Positions 21,307 through 32,428 of a stretch of 64,000 nt of DNA are shown in pieces. Position 1 is the first letter of the stretch. Each line of letters starts with the position of its first letter. The position numbers were made by a program, and so were the translations under genes. Source of the DNA: Hypsibius dujardini (taxonomy: Eukaryota > Tardigrada > Eutardigrada > Parachela > Hypsibiidae); the NCBI GenBank assembly GCA_001579985.1, contig LRSR01009443.1:1-64000 (forward strand), in the 5' to 3' direction. Below the pieces are notes generated by a model. That model had not been told where the DNA came from, ran no database searches, and saw only the letters and a list, made by a program, of their open reading frames with translations.

Positions 21307-23189
21307 ATGTGCGTCTATGTTACTGTTAACGCAGCTGGATCTGATAAGCGGAACAATGCTCAGAAAGATTGTGTCTTCGAAAATTTACGAAAAAATCAAA
21401 ATTCATCTTAGAAAAATTGAATTAATAAATAAAGTTCAACAGTTCGCGGGGCAGCAAAGCGTGTCGAATATTATGCATATCCCAACCAACAATTTTCAGA
21501 ACTTTAACTCATTTTCTAAATTTACTAGAGGCCCTCAGCCAAACCTAAAAAATAAACAGAGGGTGTGCGTATGCCATTATTGAGTTCGAGTCTCCCAGAA
21601 TTTTTTTTCAGCCATTTTCTAAAGTTTAGGTAGAACCTTACTCTTTCGCCTGTAATAAATGATCACATGGATAGGTTTGGTGACAAAAAATTTGGAGATA
21701 GTGTCGTTTCTGATGGCAGTGAAGTACTGGTTCTAGGTCTGTTTCAACGTCATTGCCAAACCCGGTAACAGTTAAGGTAAGCGCGCATAATCTATTTATT
21801 TTGGATGAACATTTATTTTGTTGCAGTAACTGAAACACCAAATTCGATGGAGCTGCCACTGACTACTTGTAAATGCTTTGATATAAGTAGAATTTTTGAA
21901 CTTTGGTCATACACCACGTGCCCACGCAGGTAGATTTTGCAACGAAAAAATGTAATTAAGTTGTGTGAATTGCAGCATAAAAACAGCTATACTCGAAAGC
22001 ATTGTTGAACTTTGTAATCAAAACCGGAGAGAACAGCAGTCGCTCCGATAAAACGGTTTTGCATTGTCGATAAGCTTCTTATAGGCAGTTTTCGTAAGAA
22101 AGATAATCTTATCCGCAAAAACTTTGCAGGGAGATTCTTGGTCGACGAAAAATAGAAGAATTGGGACATTTGAAAACATTAAATGGAGAATGGCCACCAA
22201 AAATCAAATTTGAAATCTAAACTAATTTGCTGACAAAAAATAAAAGGCTGTAGGCAAACTCCCACACCCTAAATTAGGCACAACCCACGAATTAATTTGT
22301 TTTAGCATAATCAATTTAGGGTGCGTTCGAAGCCACTTGTGGTGTAACTGTAGGCGAAAGAATTAGAGGAGAATTAGAGGAGAATTAGGTGGAACTAACT
22401 ACCTAGTGATGAGCATACGTGTAAGTACAAAGTATAAACATAAAGTAAGTGGGGGATAGGTGGGGTCTTACTAGATATAGACATAGGTATTAGTATCAAG
22501 TGTAAGTATAAGGGCATTGGGGATATTCTGGCAAAAAAATGACTTTAATTTGAACCTTAATTGAAATTCTTCATAGTTCTCAAACTGGTACCACAGTACG
22601 TTACAATTTGGCGATCTGTTTTTTTGTCCATACCAAAACAATGCATAGTTGCATCCCAAACTTGGATGCAAACACAACTTTAATTATGGACCGAGCCGCA
22701 CTTGGTTGACCAATGGTCAAATACTCCTTCCTTGATCACAAAATCATTTATTATCATTTAGCATGACCAACCGGCCTCTAGGGTAAAGAAAAAATACTTG
22801 CCAGGGAATCGAATCGTCGTCCTTTACACTTAGGCAGAGCAAATTTACAATAAGGAAGATATTTTGACTACCAAAACGACTGATCGGTGAATAATTTGCA
22901 TTGTACTCGATTTTTATCAGCATAACAAGTATTTTTAAACTCTGTGTTGAGCAAAACTATTGAAATCGACAAAATTTTCTCCATTTCAAGACTTTTGAAA
23001 CTACTCTGAAAAAACTTAAAAAATCTCAATAAAATTGGTGCCATAAATGGTACTCCGTTTGGTCACTTTTTTACTTCAGGGACTAAAAAGAGGTACAAGC
23101 TGTTTTGTCGCGTACTATGGAACGGTATTTGAAACAGCAAATGTAACCATTATCGATTGTAACCGTATTTCGGATAGTGTTTTTCGGGA

Positions 23190-23690
23190 GGGATAGGTGG
23201 CGTCTGACTAGTCATAGATATAGGTATAAAGGAAATAGGAATAGATTAGGGACAACTAGTTGTAAACAGAAGTATAAAGTATAAGTAAAAAGGCATTGGA
23301 GATAGATGGGGGCTAACTAGTCGTAGGCATAAGTTTAAAGTATAAGTATAAACGTAAGTAGGGATAGATAAGGTATATATAGTCATAGGTACAAATATAG
23401 GTACAAAGTATAAAAACACGGGAAGTGGGATAGGTAGGGGATAGCTGATCATAGGCATAAGTATAAGTATAGGGGAAGATGGGATAGGCAAGGGATAAAC
23501 AGTCATAGGTATACGCATACATTTAAAGTATAAGTTTAGGGAATTGGGGATAGGTAAGGGCTATAAGTCATAAGCATAAGTAGAACTATAAAGTATAAGT
23601 ATAGAAGAAGGGGAGATAGGTGGTTGTTAACTAGTAACAAGCATAAGTATAAGTATAAAGTATAAGTTTAAAAGAAATAGGGATAGGGGG
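23190..23690. repeat. Degenerate tandem repeat, period about 60-70 bp, rich in AAGTATAAAG
   Basis: About seven diverged units. Each has a GGGATAGGTRGGGG-like part, a CTAACTAGTCATAGG-like part and an AAGTATAAAGTATAAGTATA-like part. A detached unit lies at about 22440-22520. Confidence 0.8.
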
Positions 23691-23691
23691 G

Positions 23692-23932
23692 ATGTAGACA
23701 GACGGAAGAACGGACAGACTAGCGTATGAGTTATCAGACGGATGAACAGATAAATTACCGAACAACCGGATCGATGGACTCCTGATGGACCGAAGAAAGG
23801 ACTGACAGACAAGGAGACGGGACTCGGCCGGACTGCGGATGGATGGATGCCTGTAGAAAATACGACTGACGTTTGGCAGACGGACGGACAAGCAGATGGA
23901 CAAACAGACTTGATCCCGACGGACAAACAAAC
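23692..23932. repeat. Degenerate GGAC/AGAC tetranucleotide array
   Basis: Tetramers such as gacg, gaca and ggac with many substitutions. This is the opposite strand of the TGTC-type arrays elsewhere in the window. Confidence 0.8.
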
Positions 23933-23941
23933 GGAAAGTCC

Positions 23942-24052
23942 TAAACCCCCATACCTCCTATACCTCCCATACCTCCTATACCTCCTATACCTCGCTATAA
24001 CTCCTATAACTCCTATACCTTTCCTATACCTTTCCTATACCTCCTACAACTT
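23942..24052. repeat. CCTCCTATAC minisatellite
   Basis: About eleven units of cctcctatac or ctcctataac. It is the reverse complement of the array at 20816-20965. Confidence 0.85.
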
Positions 24053-24866
24053 CTATTTATTCCTATGATTCCCAGAAAACATAGTTTTCTGCGTCGCGAA
24101 GAGAAATTAAAATTGGGCGGTTTGTACAGAAATTCCGTCAAGTAGGAATCTTCGGACATTGTCCTGTTTTTCTGGTACCGAAATCCACTGATCATAAGTG
24201 GGTCAGGTGTCCTTATCGTCCATTCTACAGAATGCTCTGTATAGCGTTTGGTGTGTCGATTTCACTAATTTGCTCTGCCAAGCGATATTGAGCAAAAAAA
24301 ATCATTGGTGTCTAAATATTGGCGGCAGCTGGATGTTTAAGAACTTGACAATTTCTTTTCACATGGGAGGTGAAGATAATGCCAGTCTCGTGAATTGGTT
24401 GTTTTTTTGGGAGAAAAGTAAAATTGACTGGGCGCCTAGGTGTTTAGATAAGAAGGCAATAATACGCCATCTCGCACGACGCTTCGGAGGGAGAATTTAA
24501 TTCGTCTAGATCACATATTAGCACAGAGATGCGATATATCTGTATTGTTTGATTATTTGAACCTGCTGATGACGCTTTGCTTTGGTTTTCAATCAATTTG
24601 CGATCATACGCAAGGACAGAACCTGGACGCGGCGAGGCGAAACCAAGCCATACCTTGTTTTTAATTTAATAATCTTAAAAAGCAATGATTTTTGTAGTTT
24701 TTGATGAGGCTCCATTGAAATTAAAACTTCCGGGCCTCGCCATCTGTTCCGCGAGCGGGTTGCGAAACTAAGTTAAAATATCATGAAAATACCATGGACT
24801 ATTCCTGAAAAAGGATCGACTCGTTTGGCAAGTAACAATTGAACATCTTCGAGCCCTTGTGAGTTT

Positions 24867-25498
24867 TGTGACGGTACCGCCAGAAAGGACAACATCCACC
24901 TCGCCGCCGCATCGGATCGACTTCCGGTGGATCAACCAATCGCGTCACGCCGCCTGCCGCCGTCTGCCATCGTCGCACTACACTTTCACTTTCATTACTT
25001 GATTGATTGATTCATTATCACTTTCACTGTTTGACTTGTGCTTGTTGTACTTATTATAACTCCGCCCACAATCTCAACTGCAATTTTACCTTGAGAGTGA
25101 ACTTTTCCGCCTCCTCTTGACTGCGTTCGAGTAGGAATTCTTCAGTTATCGTCTCCCCACTTTTCCTCTCCGGATACTGTAAGTTGGATAGTTTGACGGA
25201 TAAAGTGCCGCTGTTAAGGATTGATCCCTTTTACGATTTACCTGCGTTTTCCGGGCTATGAGTGATCCTCACCAGGCAGAAGGACTTCCTAGGACGTTGT
25301 CGCGGGACAGTCTACGGCATCCTCAACGCTACTTGACCGAAGGATCTCTACGGAAGTAGGTCTGTCGGAAGGTTATGCAATCTCTCTGTGGGAATCCAGA
25401 TACCTCAACCAGCTTGCGCGTGCCATCCGAAGCGGAAGGCGATTCTCAACTCGTGTTATGACAACACAAGACCGGAGTTTCCAGTCTTAACCGTCACA
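24867..25498. mobile_element. Solo LTR, probably Ty3/Gypsy type
   Basis: 632 bp beginning TGTGACGGTACCGCC and ending CCGTCACA, so it has the TG...CA borders with short inverted ends expected of an LTR. GTTT stands directly outside both borders (24863-24866, 25499-25502), fitting a 4-bp target duplication. No internal region, tRNA primer site or second LTR is seen nearby, so it is best read as the remnant of LTR-LTR recombination. The clean borders suggest moderate age. The Gypsy assignment rests on end sequence and duplication length only. Confidence 0.75.
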
Positions 25499-25879
25499 GT
25501 TTAATGACCTTCTTCCCACTGTTTCGAATACATATGATTTGAACTGCCACTTGCGCACTAAATAAAATTTAGCATGGTTTTTTATGGAGCATCAAAGACT
25601 GATCAAGACGAATCAGTTAATGATGAACGTGAAAAAGACTATGTATGTAGAACAAGTATAATTCAAGTTTGAAAGAAACCCCTTTGTGAGTGTAAACAGC
25701 CATGCATTCATGTACGTGTGTTTGGCAAACTCCAGTTTGAAATGGTGAAGCCGGGCAAGTTGCAGAATATTGTCAGACGTCAGACGTTCCAGTGGTGCCT
25801 CCGGTATTAGTGCAATTGGTGCTGCAGCAAAAAGATGACGGACCGGTTGTAGGGCACACTTGGATAACTGTATTTGGAC

Positions 25880-26317
25880 TAGAGCACAGATCCGTGCCGT
25901 CTAACACGGCGGAACGGTCTTTGAACAGTAAACGGACGCCGTTTCCGTCCGTGCCGTTCATGAAATTTTCGGCAGTACAGCCGTGCCGTTCTGTGCCGTT
26001 CGGAAGCTTGCACCGTGCCGTTTCGGACCGTTCTAGCTTGTAATGACCGAATTTTCCGAGAAAATTACGAATCGGCTAGAAATTCAGTTTTCGGGCCGAA
26101 CTTACACACAGACTAGACAATAATTTTCGAATAAAGGCTAAATTTCTTGGAAATAATCGAGCTGACAAGAGTTTTGTTTTTTTTCAACCGTTTCACTGTT
26201 CCGTGCCGTTCAGTGCCGTTCAACTTTGTTGTCCATGCCGTGTCGTTCCGTTCCGTTCAAAAAATTGACCGTTTGCGGCCAAGCCGTTCAAGAAAAATTG
26301 AACGGATCTGTGTTCTG
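25880..26317. mobile_element. hAT-like MITE with internal CCGTGCCGTTC repeats
   Basis: The left end TAGAGCACAGATCCGTGCCG and the reverse complement of the right end CAGAACACAGATCCGTTC match over about 16 bp. The interior has at least eight copies of a GTGCCGTTC-type motif in both halves. No open frame of interest. I did not find a clean 8-bp target duplication. Confidence 0.6.
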
Positions 26318-26367
26318 ATCGATTCGCTGTAGCTCCATTCCAACCATTTTTTGTTCGTCTGACCAAG

Positions 26368-26584
26368 GTTCAACTTGATGAAGACCTGCTGGCATTTAGA
26401 TCCGACTGCACGGCCGACATTTGTTCAAGCGTGGAAGACTTCAGATGCGGTCTTGTGCGAAAACAGCGAGGGTACACCGTACCTTCAGCTGGACGAGCCC
26501 ATCATAGGGGACGCCTTTCAAGAACTCGATGCCAAAATTCTGGAATGCCTCATCACTGGGGTGGATGAAAGTGCAAATCCATAG
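26368..26584 (+). pseudogene. Orphan last exon of a receptor tyrosine kinase
   Basis: Reads LMKTCWHLDPTARPTFVQAW, the end of a kinase domain (CW...RPTF), then PYLQLDEPIIGDAFQELDAK and a stop. It matches exon 5 (2142-2367) of the first gene in length, in the CW/RPTF spacing, in the PYLxLD tail motif and in the phase of the acceptor (aag|g, phase 2). No kinase exon is seen upstream. A MITE ends 50 bp before it. This is best read as a fragment of a lost or partly copied paralogue. An unusually large intron with exons outside my recognition is less likely. Confidence 0.8.
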
Positions 26585-27181
26585 ACTTTCGCCGATTTGT
26601 TGGACTGTCTGCTTAGCTTCCCACAGGAGCGTTGTCAACCCATCAATGTTTAAACGTTCGCTCCTGCTCTGAAGCAAGTCGATCAACAAATAATTAAGTT
26701 GTAAAAATTATTGGCTCATGCCCGAAAGATGTCTTGACCGTATTACGATTCGAACAAGAGGGATTAGTATTTTGTTCACATGGAAAGGCATTCTTAAGCC
26801 GGTCGCACATTAATAGGGATCTTTCATTTGCACGCGACTACTTTATTCCAACCCGTTTTCCTTTACTTAAACTTTTTTCCTCATTACTACAAAACTACGA
26901 GAACTTCCTGCTAACTTCAGTCTCAAAAGTTTATCTTTCTATTTTTGGTTTTTTTTTGTAAGAAGTCTGGTTTTAAAGCAGCCCTCCATTTCAACCGAGA
27001 TTACGATGAAGGACTTGAATGGGTCGATAGGCCAACTGCGTAAAAACTGGTGGTGGGGCTCACAGGTGAAGACTAATCAAGAAATCAATCACTTAAGCCT
27101 ATGCGTTATAACTTGATTTCCTACTTTTCTTAGGAATACAGAAGGATGATGACAAAGCGGGCATTCTTTGTAGCGCTCTCC

Positions 27182-29749
27182 TCAGCTAGGGAAATAAAAC
27201 AGGCTCTCAAAAAAATATATTATGAGCACAAAAATGATTAATTCTGAAAACGTGATAGGGTCGAAGAATGGCACATATGTGAACAACGACGTCACTATTC
27301 TGTGCAATGGTTGGGCGACGCTAATTAGGTCACGCGACGTAGTTGTATGACGGCGAGGTTCCAGAGGGCTTTCCTCACCCCGTCCCAGTATTTTCCTGAA
27401 ATTTTCGCGTAACGGTCGCAAGGCCACAACAAACAAGGTGGGGTCACAGATGGATTGGCGGCCATACAGCTTCAGTGACGCTTGATAGAAGCCCTCCGCC
27501 CAATCGTCCGTGCTGTTGAGGGTGATGAAGCAGTAGAGAATGTACGGGGAGAAAAAGACGGTGAAACTGATAACTAAAATGGCCACTACTATGCTACTGG
27601 GAGAACGACGAGTCGGGCCAGGCTGCGCCCCATCAGGGAGCCCCAGTACACGGCGCGCAGTTCGAGCGCGTCGAACACGACTAATTAGAATGACCGGCAC
27701 GGACAGCAGCATAATGGCACAAGGCATCCCGTTGAGAATGAGATCAGCGACGCTGCGCCATCTCACCTGTAATTCAGGCAAATAAATATATATTTATAAG
27801 TATACCTTTGTTATTGACAATCATTTGCCACATCTCAAATTCAATGCGTAATAACTGCTATTACGCATTGAATTTGAAACTGGTAAATGTTTGTCGATAA
27901 CAAAGGTATACTTTCTCTGAAATTGATGACGACTTATGATGATCGGTCATTACATTTTGTTGTCGGAGAAAATAAAGCAACGACTGGTTTCCAGTTACCA
28001 AGTGTATTTGATTTATGTATAATTTCCCTTTGATTCAGTTGGACTGGATATATTCACTTTGCGTTTGATATGATAAATCGATGTATTCATCCATTTTCAC
28101 ACTACTTTTGTCGCAATGTAATAACGCTTTACCTGTAGTAAGAAGTACAGAGCCATCCTACAGGTACTTCGCTGGTTTATATGGGCGGAGTCTTTTAAGG
28201 CGAATATATCGTCAGTTCAAAAACACATCAGCAGAAACTCCGTTAGACTTTTTGTCCATAAACACCGCGTTTATACGAAATGGTACAAAAATAATACGTC
28301 TATATCGATCCGGTGTTTCACCTTCCGGAACAACCTAACGCAACGTGCTCAAAACAGCAACAGGTGCAAGCCTTGAAACATCGACGATAAATTGAAATAA
28401 ATCTAAGACCAATAATCGGCCGAAAGCATACGCAAATCAAATCAGATGGCCCTCTCGCCTTTGGTACGATTCTGAGTTGCGTAACGTAGATTTTAATATT
28501 CTCTTGACCTTTTCACATAGGTGAAAGGTCACATCGAGGTTACCCTTATGGTTTAACGAACGAACTGCCATACAGCGAACTGCCATACCCCTTCAATGTG
28601 AGTCTGCATTCGACTTCCAAATCCCATAGAGCAAAAGTCATTAAAACGCCCCTTCTTCATGTAGTGACCAATAGCTATCGTGCGATAGACTAGAATTTGA
28701 TTATTGGTCTAACGTTACAAAACCGTTCAAATGGTAACACCCCCAAACGGTTCGGTTAGAGATCTGTTAGCAACGAGCCGACACCCTTCGGCCTTGTTGT
28801 ACATAAAACATTTGTAGAGAGACTGAGCAATCGGCTAACATTGAAGGAAAAAGTCTGGCCTATCTGTTGGCTAACTGGCTGCCAAAACAGCTGCCTTTCT
28901 TCTTCATGGCAAATGTTATGAAGCACCAATAAGTTTGATTTATTAGGCCATATCTTATCTTAAGCCTTTATCTTTCCTTCCTTCTCTCTTCTTCCTTCTG
29001 AGCGAAAGGCAGAGGGAGGCAGAGGAAGGCTTATACTGTGAGGCATGTGTTGTCTTATTGAGTTTTCGGTTCCATGCAAGTTTCTTATCCAACGTCAAGA
29101 GACTTGTACTCCGCGAGGAGGACAGCTGTTTATATAATAAATAAAGTGCGGGGCGTAACCATAGCCCCACCAACCACGGATAAGGGATCGGTGAGAACAC
29201 ACACCCAAACACCTCCACGTCCCGGCGGAACAGCGGACCCGGCACAATCAAGCACAGGTTCATCAGCCACAGGTACACCCACTGGCAGCCCACCGCGGTC
29301 AGGGCGAATCTAACGGTGTGATGCGAGCGGTACGACACCGGCAGGAGAATGGCCCACATTCGGCTAGCTGCCATAAAGGCGTGCGTATTAGACATGGCCG
29401 ACTCGCCAACCGAAATGACCACAAAGTACAGGTTACACGCCCCGGTGCCCAGGTACCAGGGCGTGAAAGTCTGTCCCGTATCGTAGCGTTCCGAGGCTGC
29501 ACCTATTGGGTACTGCACCAGGGAGGAGATAAGGTTGATGGTGAGAGAGTTAATGACGTAGATGTGAAAGGGATGAGTGCGAAGGCGTCGGTTGAACAGG
29601 ATGACCGAGAGGATGGTGCCGCTGATGAGGGTTCCCATGATGGCCATGAGCAGCCGGAATAGCGCATTGAAGTTCCAAGAAGGTGTAAAGGTGACCATTG
29701 TGACGTTCTGGAAACTGATGTTAGTGGAGTGATTGAAGGTTATCTTCAT
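27182..29749 (-). CDS. Orphan rhodopsin-like GPCR A (tandem copy A), two exons
   Basis: Exon 1 is 29749-29171 (193 codons) and exon 2 is 27766-27182. Donor ttg|gtgggg, acceptor ttacag|gtgaga, phase 0; intron 1404 bp. Predicted 387 residues. N-glycosylation sites at the N-terminus (NHST, NVT). TM1 to TM4 lie in exon 1. The end of TM3 reads SRMWAILLPVSYR, so the DRY box is replaced by SRM. The extracellular loop 2 cysteine is in VFGCVFSPIPYPW. TM5 (DLILNGMPCAIMLLSVPVIL) to TM7 lie in exon 2, and TM7 ends CDPTLFVVALRPL (DPTLF in place of NPxxY). The C-terminal tail is about 40 residues longer than in copy B because its stop differs. The ligand is unknown. Confidence 0.85.
27798..27913. repeat. 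Near-perfect palindrome in the intron of GPCR A
   Basis: The arms (left aagtatacctttgttattga, right ttgtcgataacaaaggtata) meet at about 27856 and pair over about 57 bp with few mismatches. The paralogous intron in copy B has a single arm only (32930-32975), so the second arm arose after the duplication. Confidence 0.85.
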
Positions 29750-32428
29750 TGTGATTGCCGAAATGTCACTCAAAATGAGCGTACACGTGGATTGGATAAA
29801 CAGCAATAATGGTTAATGAGCAATATTAACGGGGGCTATCCTAGAGTAACGGGACCGAATACTCGAATTTATATTGGTTTAGCACTTCCCTACGGATAAC
29901 TCCCAGACTAGATTCCAGGCTGAATACTGTAATAAGCCTGTAAAAGGGCTGGAATCAGCCTGTTTCTAAGCGGGATGCACCCAGCCTGTCTTTTCGTCGC
30001 AATGTAGCCTAGAATACAGGCTATATTTTTGAAATTTTCCCGCCCCATGCAAGACACCTCTCTCGATAGTTTCCAACTGACGCGGGAGATTAGTTCCGTG
30101 TGCAGACCGTGTGACTTGGTTTGAGACTTGGAATTCAATTCAGACTTGTCTTGCTTCGCCTGGCGTTAAAAAAACTAATCTCCTGTTTTTGTTCTCTTAA
30201 ACATTCATGAATTTCATTTCATTTTGCGTAAATTGCAATCAATTAGTCTGTTACTGAATCATGTGCGTACTAGTATTATAAGACATCAGAGGCTTCGTGT
30301 TCCTGTTTTGTTGTTGTTGCTGTGTGGAAGATGGCTGAATCCAACGGTTTGCAATGTATCGCCTTTGTCGTGAAGTTCCCACTTCAAATTTTAATCTTTA
30401 GATTGCTGTTAAATTCTTTTCAGGAGAGGTTTCGGATTCAGTGCCTGAAAGAAACGTGTTTTCGTGTGTTTTTTTCAGATGGATCTGAAAGCCTATAACG
30501 GTAGTAGAATCCCATAACTCTTTCGTTTAACGTTCCTAAACGTTGTCACCTTACCGCTTTAGCTCTATTCTCGGCCTTGTATTTTGGCACTATTGATTTA
30601 GTTTTTTTACTTCTAATTTCAATGTGGCCTGCGCGAGTTCCCGTGAATTAATAAATCATTTCCACTGGTTTATAAAAGACACGCTTATATGGCAATGTAA
30701 TTTTCAATTGGCCGAATCGCTAAAAAAACAGGGTCAAAACTAGTGTCATATATAGGCTGGAAAGGGGTGGAACATTCTAGTTTCTTCACTCAGATTTTTT
30801 GACTGGATTCTAGCCTGTTTTAACGTAATCAAATCAGGCTGCATCCAGGTAAAAACCAGTCAAGAGTTCCCCGTAGGGTTAGTAGCGGTAATGTTAATCA
30901 CAGTGAGTTCCGGACGTGATCGAATTGATCATGTGCAATTTCAGCTGCACCTCTTAGGCCGGCAGGGCTGTAACCGTAAATTAGACCTTCGAATTAAGCT
31001 CAGCGACGTTCAATGATGTTTCCGGATTCCGGACCTAGCATTAAATATATATGTCAGATAAGTAAATTTCCGCCCGATCCTTGCGTCTTGATGAGAAACC
31101 CAAAGGTTACCATCCCGTTCGGTTTTAAGTTCATCATAAAATATGCGTTAAATCATTGATTCGACAAGCAGCAATACAATAAATACGGTTGCAAGGGGTA
31201 TTGAATAATGAAAGTGGCCACTCTCCCGGGTCGGAAAATCCCTTGTGTCAGCCTCACCACTTCTTTCTTACAATTTTGTAGCCAGAATTTATTTTGACTC
31301 GTGAGCTAGCCGGCCTTTTAATGCGTTGCCATAACGGCAATGGAAATTAACGCTCATTGGAACCGCTAGCACAATCTTGTAATTTGATCGGTGTCAAAAC
31401 GGCTTCATGCAGTAGCTAAATTTTGGTTTTGCGGAGAGAAGTTTTACGGAAAAAAGTTCTGCCGGGCCGTTTCTAGCGTCTTCAGAATTATTCCGTCCTC
31501 ATTCTCGCCAATTGAAAAAAGGAAACTAGGAATTTGAGCAGTAATTTCTGTTCCAAATCAGCAATTCTTCGCTTTCTAGCCGATAAAGTAGGCATTTTCG
31601 CAATATTTTTGCGAATAAAACCAAACGAGTCCGAACTGTGGCAAAAAGTTCCGTACTTTAATTTCGTGCTTTAGATTCGTTGTTTTTGGAAAACTTCAAC
31701 AGACATTTCAGAACTTAAATGACTATCCTTCCCAGATGCATTCACGATTGACTGGAAAAGTTACGCCCTATTTTTGAAATCACAAAATTGCGTCGAGCAC
31801 GAGACAAGGAGCTAGAGAATTCCGGATAAGTCTGCAGAAGACAGTCAGTCGTGATTCGGTTCAACTGGGCGTGGTCAATTGGTTCACGTCACAGAGAGTC
31901 CTTGAGCGATGGTGGCGAGCGTGGCGACATCTCCGGCAGTAATACTGTAACCAAATTTATCCTCAAGCATAAATCTTCTCCATCTCATACTTTTCTTAGG
32001 GATACAGAAGATGGTGAGAGAGTGAACATTCCTAGCAGTGCTCTCCTCACGTAGGAAAACAAAACGGACTACCGAAAAGAATTGGCCATGGGCGCATAAG
32101 TGTTCAATTTTAAATACGTGTTAGAGACGGAATTTAGTCTTATTAGGTTGAAGATACATCTCGTTGACTATCTGAGGCTTTTCCTCTGGACCCTGGCGTG
32201 GTTACATGATCTTAGTGTTGAAAGCTGTCGAACTATCTATTGGATTAGTTACGTAACAACAACAGCCCAAGGCATACGTAATGACCATGCAAGCAAATTA
32301 CATGTCAATCACATTTTACGAATTCGGTTTACGATTGTTGGCTGCAGATCTGGGTTATGAGAAAAAGTAGCGAAAGGCGCCAGCCGGATATGCGATAAAA
32401 CAATGAACAATTCGAGAAAACGACGTCA

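Larger units (their letters stand above)
27115..31400. repeat. Segmental duplication, copy A
   Basis: Carries GPCR A, its intron and flanks. The order of matching stretches (27115-27180, both exons, intron parts, 30890-31140, 31170-31240, 31300-31400) is kept in copy B. Divergence is low in exons and higher outside. Confidence 0.85.

Noticed and set aside
29074-29662. Plus-strand frames opposite exon 1 of GPCR A (and equivalent at 34596-34907)
   Set aside because: Antisense shadows repeated in both duplication copies.
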